A stretch of 64,000 nt of DNA, from contig JACWAF010000032.1 of assembly GCA_014874185.1 (NCBI GenBank), positions 1 through 64,000 on the forward strand. Direction: 5' to 3'. Position 1 is the first letter of the stretch. Each line of letters begins with the position of its first letter. Source of the DNA: Nitrospirota bacterium (GTDB taxonomy: Bacteria; Nitrospirota; Thermodesulfovibrionia; Thermodesulfovibrionales; JdFR-88). A program made the position numbers and the translations under genes. The notes under the pieces were generated by a model. That model ran no database searches. It was given only the letters and a program-made list of their open reading frames with translations, and was not told where the DNA came from. Shown one piece after another: positions 29,855-38,948 of the stretch.

Positions 29855-32131
29855 TTACCACCATTCAAGGGCCTCTATCAGGCACACAGCCCGGCTTGCG
29901 CGCTCCACTTTCTCTATGAAGAGCTTTCTGCCGCCAAAGAGCGGGCTGTCTATCTGCACCGTATCTCCCGGATCGAGGTCAAAGTGCTCCCAGAAGACCG
30001 GAAATACTGCCGTTATGTGCAGCTCTTTCCTTTCCAGGAGGATATGGTCCAGCACGCTCTGGGCCGTGGCGGTGTCCCTCACGCATTCAAAATCCAGTGT
30101 CCTTGAAAGCTCGCCATATTTGGCTATGGAAGCGGGATCGCTGGCGGAGAGCGTCTGCAGCCATGGGGACCTGGTGCCGGGGACCGTGTAGGCGCTGCCG
30201 AACCTGAGGATAATCGAGTTCATCATCTCCTGGATGTCGCGCTTCCTGAAGACGAACCCGCCGGCCCCCTTCGCAAGCTCCCCGCCGGAGATCGTCTTCA
30301 CCGGGGCGGGCGAGGCGTCGGGCACAGCGGTCAAACGCCAGAGGCCCCCCGTGCAGCTGAGCGCGGACCTGCACTCGAATGCCGCTTCCTGAAGGAATTC
30401 CCAGGGGCTTATCTCCCGGTTTATAGAGAAGGCCAGCTTGTAGCCGGCCGGGACATAGCCTGCATAAGCGGCGCCGGCCTGCGAGAAAGAGGCAAGGTCG
30501 ATGTCCGCGCCGGCAAAGATGCTCCGGGTCTTCAGGAAATGCCTTATCACGTGGTCCGGGCGCTCGATCACGGTGCCCTGTCCCCCGTAGGAGCCGTCCG
30601 GGTCCTTGTATCCGCTCACCACCGCGTGGAACCGGTCTATGAACCTCGTGGCGGCAAGCCCGCCCGTCTTGCTCACGCCTGACAGGGCGCTGCCGGTCGA
30701 GTCGGATTCTATCTCCAGCCAGACCTCGAATATCTGGCAGGTCACGACGTGGCTGTCCGAGGAGAAACTTATCACCGCGCTGGCGGGCACCGACGAACCG
30801 ATCGTCACATCGAATTTCTGGGTGGTGCGGCTTGAATCCCCCACCTGGTAATAGTAGAGCGTATTCTGGACGGAGTTGGCCGATGCCTTTACGTACTCGT
30901 TCACGCCTGGGTAATTGAGCTCGACATGATGAGAAACGCAGAGGTAGACACGCGCGGCCTGCGGGCCTGTGTAGGCCGGGAAATTTACCGTGACCGAGCC
31001 CGAATAAAGCCCAACGCTGGATGTGACCGCCTTCAGGTAAGTGGAATCAGACTGGTCTATGACGTTGGAATCCGTTCCGCTCCACGTCACGTTGCCCAGA
31101 GAGTTATGAGAGGCGCTGGCCGGCCTGTATACCTTGGTAGTGGAAGATCCATGGGTATGGCTGGCTTCGGCCAGCCCGATATTGTCTTTCACCGGCTTGA
31201 GTCCCACCTGCCTTGTGGCGCGCAGCTTCTGCTTTCCGCCTTCAAGGACGGAGGTCACCCCGGATGTGACCCTCAGGAGATGCCCGTCGAGTTCGGCGAA
31301 TATGTCGCCCACGGACTGAAGCTCATGCCCGGCAAGGAGCGAATCGTATCGGGAGCGCTTCTCGCCCGTGTCTGCCCCGGCCCTGTGCGGGCTGGCAGCC
31401 GTGGCGTTCGCCCCGCGCACGCAGCCGGAGACCATGTTTCCATTCTTGAAGGCGTAGTTTATCTCCTCGTCATCCACGATCAGCGTGCCTGAGGCGGGGA
31501 AGCGCGAGGCGTCCGACAGCTCGATGGAGGTGACCAGTGCGTCTATGTCCGCCACCAGTGTGGTCTTTGCGCCCCAGTCTATGCGCAGCGCCGGCACCAG
31601 GATATCGGAGCCGTATATGACCGGCTCTGTCTTTCCCAGGTCCTCGCAGGCGTTCGGATAGTCCGAGAGGTTTATCACCCCCTGCCTCCAGAAGCTCTCC
31701 ATCGCAAACGGCATGGAGACCGCTTCGCACGTGAACTCCGAAAGCCCTATCTCCCGCACCGCTGTTATTATGCCCTTGAAGAGGACTACGCTGTCCGACG
31801 CCGAACCCGAGTCATCCATGTAAGCCTCTTTTATTACGCAGCCCGCACCCTCGAAGGGGTAGGTGTCCCCTATCCCGGCCAGGTAATTGTAAGTCTTGAA
31901 TTCATCATTCAGCAGGATGATCTGCACCGGGGAGGCGGGGATTTTCCGCGTGCTCCTTCCGGCCTGGTTCGATATCCCGGAGAGGTCTTTCAGATATGCC
32001 TCGTACAACTGTCCGCCTGCGGAGATGTTGCGTTCGGAGAGATAAAGCGTGGGGCCGGAGTTGCCCAGCGTGATCTCCACCAGATAGACCGGCTCCAGAT
32101 AAGGGCGCGAGCGCGCCTCGCCGATGTTCAT
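29855..32131 (-). CDS. Phage tail hub/baseplate-type protein
   Basis: 758 aa; YLVEITLGNSGPTLYLSERNISAGGQLYEAYL start and a C-terminus with FDLDPGDTVQIDSPLFGGRKLFIEKVER; within late-gene cassette. Confidence 0.65.
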   Translation of the reverse strand: MNIGEARSRPYLEPVYLVEITLGNSGPTLYLSERNISAGGQLYEAYLKDLSGISNQAGRSTRKIPASPVQIILLNDEFKTYNYLAGIGDTYPFEGAGCVIKEAYMDDSGSASDSVVLFKGIITAVREIGLSEFTCEAVSMPFAMESFWRQGVINLSDYPNACEDLGKTEPVIYGSDILVPALRIDWGAKTTLVADIDALVTSIELSDASRFPASGTLIVDDEEINYAFKNGNMVSGCVRGANATAASPHRAGADTGEKRSRYDSLLAGHELQSVGDIFAELDGHLLRVTSGVTSVLEGGKQKLRATRQVGLKPVKDNIGLAEASHTHGSSTTKVYRPASASHNSLGNVTWSGTDSNVIDQSDSTYLKAVTSSVGLYSGSVTVNFPAYTGPQAARVYLCVSHHVELNYPGVNEYVKASANSVQNTLYYYQVGDSSRTTQKFDVTIGSSVPASAVISFSSDSHVVTCQIFEVWLEIESDSTGSALSGVSKTGGLAATRFIDRFHAVVSGYKDPDGSYGGQGTVIERPDHVIRHFLKTRSIFAGADIDLASFSQAGAAYAGYVPAGYKLAFSINREISPWEFLQEAAFECRSALSCTGGLWRLTAVPDASPAPVKTISGGELAKGAGGFVFRKRDIQEMMNSIILRFGSAYTVPGTRSPWLQTLSASDPASIAKYGELSRTLDFECVRDTATAQSVLDHILLERKELHITAVFPVFWEHFDLDPGDTVQIDSPLFGGRKLFIEKVERASRAVCLIEALEWW

Positions 32132-32865
32132 CCAAGCACCTCGACGAAATCGAATTTATATGAATAGCTTGAATAGGCGTCCTCGATGAGCGCCAGCGGC
32201 GACCTGAGCCGCCCATAAATCCAGTTGCCCTCGTGGTCATAAAGCCAGAATGGCTTGGCCCCCTGCCACGCGGAATTCAGGCCGAGTATGTCCGCCTTCT
32301 GCGCTTCCCCCGCATCCTTCATGTTATAGACCCTCTGGCGCTTCGGGCCGCCGCATATGAGGGACCTGTCAAGGCCGGATACGGTCTCGCCCGCAATTAC
32401 ATTGAAAACGTCCTCGAACGGCCCGCCCGGCCGGGCCGGAAGTTTCTGCCACTCGTGCGTCTCCGTTAGAAAGAGTTCCGGCATCTGCGGGACCACGGCA
32501 GGGTTTGTGATTGTGAACTTCCAGAAGCGGGAGGCGCGGGCCGTCCAGGATTTCTCGATAAGCCCATCTCCCATTTGGGTAAACTGGGGCGTAATATTTG
32601 TATATGAGATGTCGTCATCCGAATACTGGATGTCCATAAGCATCCCGTCCAGGTTGTGCCCCGCGGGGATGAGCAGCCTGTCCGCGGCGCCGATAAGGTT
32701 GGGGCCCTGATCTATCTTTATTGATAATGTGGACGCGGTCTGCGCCTTGAAGGGTTTGCCTATGTCGCGGTCATACAGCCTGTAAAGGGGAAAAGCGGGG
32801 TCTTCCGCCCCGGCCGCCAGCGTGACCGTGGAGGTCTCCAGGATGTTCTTGAAGCAGTGTTTCAT
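32128..32865 (-). CDS. Phage tail-associated protein
   Basis: 245-aa ORF with ATGA overlap to the tail hub gene. Confidence 0.6.
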   Translation of the reverse strand: MKHCFKNILETSTVTLAAGAEDPAFPLYRLYDRDIGKPFKAQTASTLSIKIDQGPNLIGAADRLLIPAGHNLDGMLMDIQYSDDDISYTNITPQFTQMGDGLIEKSWTARASRFWKFTITNPAVVPQMPELFLTETHEWQKLPARPGGPFEDVFNVIAGETVSGLDRSLICGGPKRQRVYNMKDAGEAQKADILGLNSAWQGAKPFWLYDHEGNWIYGRLRSPLALIEDAYSSYSYKFDFVEVLG

Positions 32866-32885
32866 AATAGCGTCCTCTTTTTCAA

Positions 32886-33047
32886 CTCCCCTTTAATTCC
32901 CCCTTAATTAAGGGGGAACGGAGGGGGGGGTTATGGTTTGGCTCTTTAGAAATTTCCGTGGGTCTTATCCCCCCTCTTAAGGTAAGAGGGGGCAAGGGGG
33001 AGTTAACCCCTCCTAACCTCCCCTTTAGCAAAGGGGAGGGATAAGAC
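32886..33047. repeat. GC-rich palindromic elements, composite
   Basis: CCCCCTTAATTAAGGGGG; CCCCCCTCTTAAGGTAAGAGGGGGC; CTCCCCTTTAGCAAAGGGGAGGGAT. Confidence 0.8.
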
Positions 33048-33090
33048 ACTGCTTCCACGCAATCCCCGGAAGAACCTTGATTTATTCCTC

Positions 33091-34131
33091 TTACCCCAGA
33101 ACATTCGCAGCCCTGCGGTTTACCACGTCTATCTGGAACGGCTTTACCGTATTCATCCCTGGCGGGGCGGTGTCCACGGCAAGACAGTCGAACTCCACCG
33201 TGGTCTGAAGAATCCCCTCCCTGGCGGATGTCTTCACATCGGAGGCTGCCAGGTTCGGGAAACTCAGTTTGAAACTTCTCCTTACAGGGCTCCCTATCGC
33301 CGTGCCCGTAAAGGTCATGTCCAGTTTTTTTGCCGCACCTTGTTCCCAGTCATTGAAATAGCCCTCCTCCACGCTTGAATATCGCGGGAATAGGAGTTTC
33401 AGCTTTATCTCCGGGTCTCCCGTTTGGGAGGGCTCGTCAATCTGGTCCGACGCGCTCCCCACCCCGCGCACCCCTTCCATCCGCCGCATGAACGAGAAGG
33501 AAAACCCGGATGGAAATATCGCATCGATATCCGCCAGCGCAGGCCCGTCCTGCGCGTTCATTCGGAATGCGCCCTGTGAGAAGAGCACCCGGTTCGCTAT
33601 CTCAAACCAGGTCACGTTATTAAAAGAAGCGGCCGTATTCACTGCCGAATCCGTGTTTATCCGGTCGGCCAGGATATGAAAACCGATCCTCAAGGGCGCG
33701 CCCGCCACGCCCCCAATATCGAAGCCGGTAATCTTTGCGCTGGTCACCTCGTCTATATTGACCGCGTTCTGAAGGCATATTGTGGCAAAAAGCCCGTCCG
33801 TGCCCTCCTGCGGAATGAACGACTGCGCGTATGCGGAGGCGTCGCCCTGCTTCACCGGAGCGCCCGCCGTCCCGCCCACGGCAAGGGCCAGAAGAATATC
33901 CAGCGAGTCGTACCGGAGAAACGCGGGAAGTACCCCGCCGCAGTTTAACGCTCCGTTTGAGCGGGTCTTCTGGAAGAGTGCGCCCAGGGCGTCTTCGGGT
34001 GCGCCTTTGATAGACCTCTCTATGGAATTTGGGAGAGCCAATATCCCGTCCTCCACCCCGCACAAGGCCGCAGTACCCCAGGCTGACGCCCTCTTTACGG
34101 CCGCTTTGATTTCCAGTGCTGATGCTCGCAT
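33091..34131 (-). CDS. Putative phage tail tube / major tail protein
   Basis: 346 aa, position between connector and hub genes; beta-rich C-terminus. Confidence 0.55.
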   Translation of the reverse strand: MRASALEIKAAVKRASAWGTAALCGVEDGILALPNSIERSIKGAPEDALGALFQKTRSNGALNCGGVLPAFLRYDSLDILLALAVGGTAGAPVKQGDASAYAQSFIPQEGTDGLFATICLQNAVNIDEVTSAKITGFDIGGVAGAPLRIGFHILADRINTDSAVNTAASFNNVTWFEIANRVLFSQGAFRMNAQDGPALADIDAIFPSGFSFSFMRRMEGVRGVGSASDQIDEPSQTGDPEIKLKLLFPRYSSVEEGYFNDWEQGAAKKLDMTFTGTAIGSPVRRSFKLSFPNLAASDVKTSAREGILQTTVEFDCLAVDTAPPGMNTVKPFQIDVVNRRAANVLG

Positions 34132-34149
34132 GAAAGGACTCCTTTATAA

Positions 34150-34405
34150 ATGGTCTCAAAATAGAATTGACATTAGTCATGAAATCTCCCCTATCCCCTC
34201 TTTTCCAAAGAGGGGGACCAAAACAGAGGCGCTCCTTAGAGGGGGACCCAAAACAGAGGCGCTCCTTAGAGGGGGACCCAAAACAGAGGCGCTCCTTAGA
34301 GGGGGACCAAAACAGAGGCGCTCCTTCATGGGTTCCTCCCTTTGGCAAAGGGAGGTTAGGAGGGATTTTTCGAAAAATTATGTTCATACTATGAGACCAT
34401 TATTA
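34150..34405. repeat. Composite palindromic element containing a ~30-bp tandem repeat (4 units), flanked by GGTCTCA / TGAGACC ends
   Basis: AGAGGGGGACC(C)AAAACAGAGGCGCTCCTT x4 between CCCCTCTTTTCCAAAGAGG and CCTCCCTTTGGCAAAGGGAGG. Confidence 0.9.
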
Positions 34406-34558
34406 AGATGAGCGCTTTATAAATTGTCATTCCTGCAACCTGGCACTCAGGATCCGGGCGTCGGGAACCCACCCCAGTCCCCTCCCCCGGAGGGGATAAA
34501 GGGGTGGGTAGATTCCGGACAAGCCGGAATGACAAAACGGCCAAAAGACATTTCAAAG

Positions 34559-34888
34559 TCAAGAGTAGATGTCCTCTATGACCAATATCTGCGACCCCCC
34601 GGCCGGAGTGAGCGTTGTCCTTGCGCCCGAAGGATCGAACATCGAGACCTCATAAACCCCGGTGAAGACCGCCCCCGTATCCGCAGCCGAGAGCGTTATG
34701 GAGAACTTCCCGTTCACGGCATCGTCCACCACGCCCGCGACCGGGCCGATCACGGCTGCCGCGTCTTCCTTCTTCTCCCGCGCGGTGAACTTGAAGCCCA
34801 TGCCGGTTATGTCTTTGGGCTGGCCGTTCCCGGTCAGCTGGTATTTGAGGGTGACCGTGTCCCCCTTCACGATCTTAAGCGCGTTCAT
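34559..34888 (-). CDS. Small Ig-like/BppU-N-like phage protein, paralog of 37960..38277
   Basis: KGDTVTLKYQLTGNGQPKDITGMGFKFTAREK ... VYEVSMFDPSGARTTLTPAGG. Confidence 0.7.
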   Translation of the reverse strand: MNALKIVKGDTVTLKYQLTGNGQPKDITGMGFKFTAREKKEDAAAVIGPVAGVVDDAVNGKFSITLSAADTGAVFTGVYEVSMFDPSGARTTLTPAGGSQILVIEDIYS

Positions 34889-35088
34889 TGCTGTATCACC
34901 TCGCTTTGGGATGTCTCATTTACTGCGGAGACGGACAAGACATCCGACACATCAATTCCCATGATCTCGACAGCCTCAACCTGAGGCGTTACATCCAATG
35001 CCTCGCGGCCCCCGGTCTCGACTGTAATGAGGGGCAGGCTGAATGTGGTCCCTCCACCCGTCCCGTAGCCCTTCGTGATTATGCTCAT
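34885..35088 (-). CDS. Small phage protein, start reassigned to MSIITKGYGTGGG
   Basis: ATGA overlap with the stop of 35085..35588. Confidence 0.6.
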   Translation of the reverse strand: MSIITKGYGTGGGTTFSLPLITVETGGREALDVTPQVEAVEIMGIDVSDVLSVSAVNETSQSEVIQQ

Positions 35089-35588
35089 GCCGGTGTCCTC
35101 GATATGTATGCCGGGCAGGGCCCCGATGCCGCGCCCAGGTTGAATTTTTTGAGGACGGCAACGCCGTCCTCGCGGTAGAGGGTGAGCGTGCCCGCCGCTG
35201 CGTCCAGCACCCATCTGCCGAATGCCTCGTCCGTGAGATCGCTTAAAAGCCCATGCAGGCCCTCATCCACCAGCTTGCCGCCCTTTACAAGCCCCTCGAA
35301 TATGCCGTTCCGGACCAAGGAACCGGACTGGCAGCGCGCGACCACCTGGTAATAGCCGTCCTGCCAAAGGGACTCGTCAACTAACGTTTCGTACATGCCC
35401 GGAAGGAAGGCCCCATCCACTTCGGCCATGTTGGAAGAGACATTCGCCCACCCGGAAGGCTTGAAGGCAAGGTCGCTCCAGTCCAGGAGGAAGCCGTCCG
35501 ATGCGCGCCGTAGCTTCAGGGCAATAGCCGAAGCGGCCCCTGTGACCGGATTGTTCGAGTCGTCAAAGATGCTCCATAACAGCTCCAT
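35085..35588 (-). CDS. Phage structural accessory protein, unknown function
   Basis: 167-aa ORF in tightly packed late operon. Confidence 0.6.
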   Translation of the reverse strand: MELLWSIFDDSNNPVTGAASAIALKLRRASDGFLLDWSDLAFKPSGWANVSSNMAEVDGAFLPGMYETLVDESLWQDGYYQVVARCQSGSLVRNGIFEGLVKGGKLVDEGLHGLLSDLTDEAFGRWVLDAAAGTLTLYREDGVAVLKKFNLGAASGPCPAYISRTPA

Positions 35589-35719
35589 CAGCTCACCCCC
35601 AGTTTCTTTAGTATCAGTGCCAGCATCTCCCTCAATTCGGCATCGGAGAGCTTTTGCTTTCCGTTCAGTTCACAAAGCCTTTTCTTTACCGGGCACTGCG
35701 CCACATTAACCTTGCTCAT
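35588..35719 (-). CDS. 43-aa small phage ORF (MSKVNVAQCPVKKRLCELNGKQKLSDAELREMLALILKKLGVS)
   Basis: Not in the ORF track (too short); start overlaps the end of 35706..35978, and stop abuts the next start. Confidence 0.5.
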   Translation of the reverse strand: MSKVNVAQCPVKKRLCELNGKQKLSDAELREMLALILKKLGVS

Positions 35720-35978
35720 CCATCTCCTCCCAGCCGTCCCTCTGATGAAGCTCCCATCCGTTTGCGCCCTGCGTGAGAAAATATTTCCCCTGACCGCTTG
35801 CGTCCTTCCTGCCCTGCACCTTATATAAATCCAGGCAGATGCCCTTGTTGTCCGGCAGAAGCTCGTCTACCAAAAACTCGGCAAGCGGGATATTCGTCTT
35901 GTGATCGAACATGAACCAGTCACGGTCAGGCACCGTGTAAAAGACCTCGCCGTCATCCGGATTGAATAGAACTCTCAT
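35706..35978 (-). CDS. Small phage protein (start reassigned to MRVLFNPDDGEVFYTVPDRDWF)
   Basis: AGGAGG Shine-Dalgarno upstream of ATG at 35978. Confidence 0.6.
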   Translation of the reverse strand: MRVLFNPDDGEVFYTVPDRDWFMFDHKTNIPLAEFLVDELLPDNKGICLDLYKVQGRKDASGQGKYFLTQGANGWELHQRDGWEEMDEQG

Positions 35979-35986
35979 CCGTCCTC

Positions 35987-37498
35987 CTAGTCGATATAGC
36001 CGTAAGTGGCCGCATTCGCGCTTTCGTCCGTGGTGTTGCCCGAATACTGGTTTGTAGAGGTGAACGTTATCGAGCTTTGGAATTCGGCATACAATCCGTT
36101 TCCCTGGTTGAAGTTCCTTATCCTCGGGTACCCCCAGGCCGCGGCCGTCCAGAGGCTTATGGATGTCTTGTCGCTTGCGTAGAGCCCGGTCGTCCACCTG
36201 TAAACGCCGGAGTCAAAGACGCAGCCCGCGCGCACGAAAAGGCCGCAGCTCATCGTGGCCCGAAGGTTGGGGGTGGAGTCCTTTCCGTTTACCACCTTCG
36301 TCCTCTCGAATGCCGCCGTAGAGCCCTTCTCAAGGTAGACAACCGGGTTCACCGCCGACTGGCCCATATAAGATATTTGCACGAAGATGCTCGACTGGTC
36401 TGAAAGGCTTACCTTTCCCGTGAGCTTGCAGACTGCGGGCGTGGCCTGCGCGTTCGTGAGGTTCAGGGCCGTTCCGCTTGCAGTGCTGTTCAAAAAGATA
36501 AAGTTCAGATTTACGCCCCTCTGCCCGGGGTTTATGGACAGCGGAGTCCCTGAGTTCTGTATCACTGTGCCCCAGTCGTAAACGGTATAAGCGCCCGCTG
36601 GAACGGAATCGAATGTGCCCACGATCGCCAGCTTGTCCGCCGTATTCCAGTCGATTATCCGGTAGGCCCCGTTTACATATAAAATCCTGTTCGCGTACGC
36701 GCCCTGCACCACCTGGTCGGCATCCGCTGCAAGGTGGGCGTATTGGAGCGCGCCGTTTACGGTAAGCTGCGTGCCGGACGGGATGGAGAGTATATGGCGC
36801 ACCTCTTCCCTGGGCCCGCCGGGGTTGATCACCACCTGGCCGCCAACGGTGAAACTGGCCGTGCCGGCCACGTTCAGGGCCGTGCCGCCCGCGGCGGAAT
36901 CGGCATTCACGCTGGAGGAGGCCGTAACGGGAAAGGCCCCGGCGTTTGCAATAGAGCCCTGTGTCGCGCCCGTGCCCTGCACCGCCGAAGTGAGAGTGCC
37001 CGCCGCAAGCTGAGTAAGCCCGCCGTTTATTGAAAGGCTATACGCCCCTGTAAAGGACTTGCCCTGTATGGTGACCGCCTCGCTGTAAGCGCCCGCGGCA
37101 AGGTCCACGGTGATGTTGCCGGAGTTCATGGGAGGAATCTGGTTAATGGCGAACTGCACCGTGCGGAAGGCGTCCGCTCCAGAGCCAAAGCCCTTGTTCT
37201 GGTCATCCGTCCCAAGCGCCCCGTCCACATAGATGGTCATCTGGATAAAGGAAAATATCGGCACCCAGGCATGGCCGTTATATTGAAAAAGTATCTGCCG
37301 TCCGGCGGGAGTGTGCAGGAACCACTGGCCCAGTGCGGGCGATGAAGGAAGGGCGGGCCCGTTGTCGCATGAAAGGGCCACTGCCCTGAACCCGTTCAAG
37401 TTCAAATCCCCGTTCAGGCTGAGGCCCGAAAAATTAGGCGTTGCGCCTGCGCCAAGGGCCTGCGGCGCGGGCTGTTCTATCGTATCAATCAGCGGCAT
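35987..37498 (-). CDS. Phage tail fibre / beta-helix-like adhesin
   Basis: 503 aa; repetitive beta-rich composition (GLSLNGDLNLNGFRAVALSCDNGP ... ITVDLAAGAYSEAVTIQGKSFTGAYSLSINGG). Confidence 0.65.
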   Translation of the reverse strand: MPLIDTIEQPAPQALGAGATPNFSGLSLNGDLNLNGFRAVALSCDNGPALPSSPALGQWFLHTPAGRQILFQYNGHAWVPIFSFIQMTIYVDGALGTDDQNKGFGSGADAFRTVQFAINQIPPMNSGNITVDLAAGAYSEAVTIQGKSFTGAYSLSINGGLTQLAAGTLTSAVQGTGATQGSIANAGAFPVTASSSVNADSAAGGTALNVAGTASFTVGGQVVINPGGPREEVRHILSIPSGTQLTVNGALQYAHLAADADQVVQGAYANRILYVNGAYRIIDWNTADKLAIVGTFDSVPAGAYTVYDWGTVIQNSGTPLSINPGQRGVNLNFIFLNSTASGTALNLTNAQATPAVCKLTGKVSLSDQSSIFVQISYMGQSAVNPVVYLEKGSTAAFERTKVVNGKDSTPNLRATMSCGLFVRAGCVFDSGVYRWTTGLYASDKTSISLWTAAAWGYPRIRNFNQGNGLYAEFQSSITFTSTNQYSGNTTDESANAATYGYID

Positions 37499-37949
37499 AT
37501 GTCCTGTCGAACCTCGTCTGAAAATCTATAGTGTAGACGGCGTAAGCGCCAGAAAGCTCCACAATCGAAATCCTCTTCGGAGCAAGCTTCTCCATATCCA
37601 GGCCCAGGTCCTGATTGGCAAACGCGGTGAGCAGGTCTTCTATCATCCTGTAGGCCCCGTACTCTGTGGAGTTGGCCTGCCCGCGCCCGGCAAGATTTTT
37701 GGCGGCCGCGTAAACCGTGAACCCGAGCGTCTCCTGCAAGGTGAGATTATCCAGCTTCTCGAACTCCGAGCCGCCATACGCGATGAATACCGCCGGGAAG
37801 CCCGTTGCAAGCGTCTTCAGGCTCTCCTTCATCTGCCCGCTCGACATGAATACGGGGCTAAAGCCCCCCGGGGCCTGCACCGCCTTCAGATACGGCATCG
37901 CCGTCTTCAGCTTTTCGGCGATCTTCTTTTCTATGTCCTCGAACCTCAT
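37485..37949 (-). CDS. Mu gp37-like (DUF1834) protein
   Basis: Start MRFEDIEKKIAEKLKTAMPYLKAV, AVFIAYGG; gene order after gp36-like. Confidence 0.65.
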   Translation of the reverse strand: MRFEDIEKKIAEKLKTAMPYLKAVQAPGGFSPVFMSSGQMKESLKTLATGFPAVFIAYGGSEFEKLDNLTLQETLGFTVYAAAKNLAGRGQANSTEYGAYRMIEDLLTAFANQDLGLDMEKLAPKRISIVELSGAYAVYTIDFQTRFDRTYAAD

Positions 37950-37959
37950 CGGGCCTCCT

Positions 37960-38277
37960 TCAGACGATCTCTATCCCGATCCCGCCGGGCGGCGTAAGCG
38001 TTATCTCCGCGCCATCTCCGCTTCGCATGAATACCTCGTAAATCCCCTTTAAAGGGTCCTCCGTGTCCAGAACGGTGAAAAAGAACCTGCCCTTCTTCTC
38101 ATCCTCTATTACGCCTTCAACGGGCCGGAATCCCGCTTTAAGCGGGACTTTGGCAGGGCCTTTGGTCTTTACCCGGAAGCTGAAATTTTTCCCCCTTATA
38201 TTGACGGGGCTTCCGTTTTCAGTGAGTTGATAACGCAAAAGGACCTTCTCGCCTCTTCGGATATTGAGGGGCTCCAC
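37960..38277 (-). CDS. Small Ig-like/BppU-N-like phage protein, paralog of 34559..34888
   Basis: RRGEKVLLRYQLTENGSPVNIRGKNFSFRVKTK ... IYEVFMRSGDGAEITLTPPGG. Confidence 0.65.
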   Translation of the reverse strand: MEPLNIRRGEKVLLRYQLTENGSPVNIRGKNFSFRVKTKGPAKVPLKAGFRPVEGVIEDEKKGRFFFTVLDTEDPLKGIYEVFMRSGDGAEITLTPPGGIGIEIV

Positions 38278-38694
38278 TCAGAATTCCTCCATGCCTTCCA
38301 TAGTCAGGATCCTGTTATTCACGTCCGAATTGGTGGCGGGCTTCCCTCCCGCTGTCTGGATCCCAAGCGAAAGCGCGCCAGCCCCGATGGCCTCCAGTTT
38401 CTGGACCGCCTCTTTTCTCCTTTCGGCAAGCGTGTCGGGCAGTACGTCCGCCTTTCTCTCGAAGAGGCTGCAGATGGCAAGCTCCGCCGAAAGCTCCTGT
38501 ATCAGCGCCGGTACGCTCGTGAACGGCACGTCGTAAAGCCCGCCGCAATATCCGTCTATCAGCGAATCGGCCCCGGATATGGCCTGGTCCATGCGCGGCT
38601 GGTTCACAACGCCAAGCCCCTCGTCATCCGTAAGCTGTATAAGCTCCGCCTCGGGCAGCATGTTTTCCAGGTCGTCCAATGTGCAGTAAGGCAT
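38278..38694 (-). CDS. Mu gp36-like (DUF1320) protein
   Basis: MPYCTLDDLENMLPEAELIQLTDDEGLG...RMDQAISGADSLIDGYCGGLY. Confidence 0.8.
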   Translation of the reverse strand: MPYCTLDDLENMLPEAELIQLTDDEGLGVVNQPRMDQAISGADSLIDGYCGGLYDVPFTSVPALIQELSAELAICSLFERKADVLPDTLAERRKEAVQKLEAIGAGALSLGIQTAGGKPATNSDVNNRILTMEGMEEF

Positions 38695-38779
38695 TTGGTC
38701 CCTCCTTTTCGGGGCGGCAGTATTCTACCGCCGCCCCTTTAAGGTTTATATCTCTTCGATTTGCTGTGGCATTCCAGTC

Positions 38780-38815
38780 CCCCTCTTTAGCAAAGAGGGG
38801 ATAGGGGAGATTTTC
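38780..38815. repeat. GC-rich palindromic dispersed element
   Basis: CCCCCTCTTTAGCAAAGAGGGGATAGGGGAGATTTT. Confidence 0.8.
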
Positions 38816-38948
38816 CGAATATTCCAAGCATTCTCCATATCCGCATCCGATGCCCTCTAGCGAGAATTCATTTTAAAATCCCTCCTCACCCCCTTTTCCA
38901 AAGGGGGGATTGCCTAAACAATTCTCCAGAAGAGAGATAAAAGTTTTC

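Noticed and set aside
34209-34326. Possible CRISPR array (30-bp repeat)
   Set aside because: Tandem repeat without spacers, embedded in a palindromic element.
33620-34387. 255-aa ORF with LCFGSPSKER repeats
   Set aside because: Translation of the tandem repeat in the wrong frame, overlapping the tail tube-like gene.
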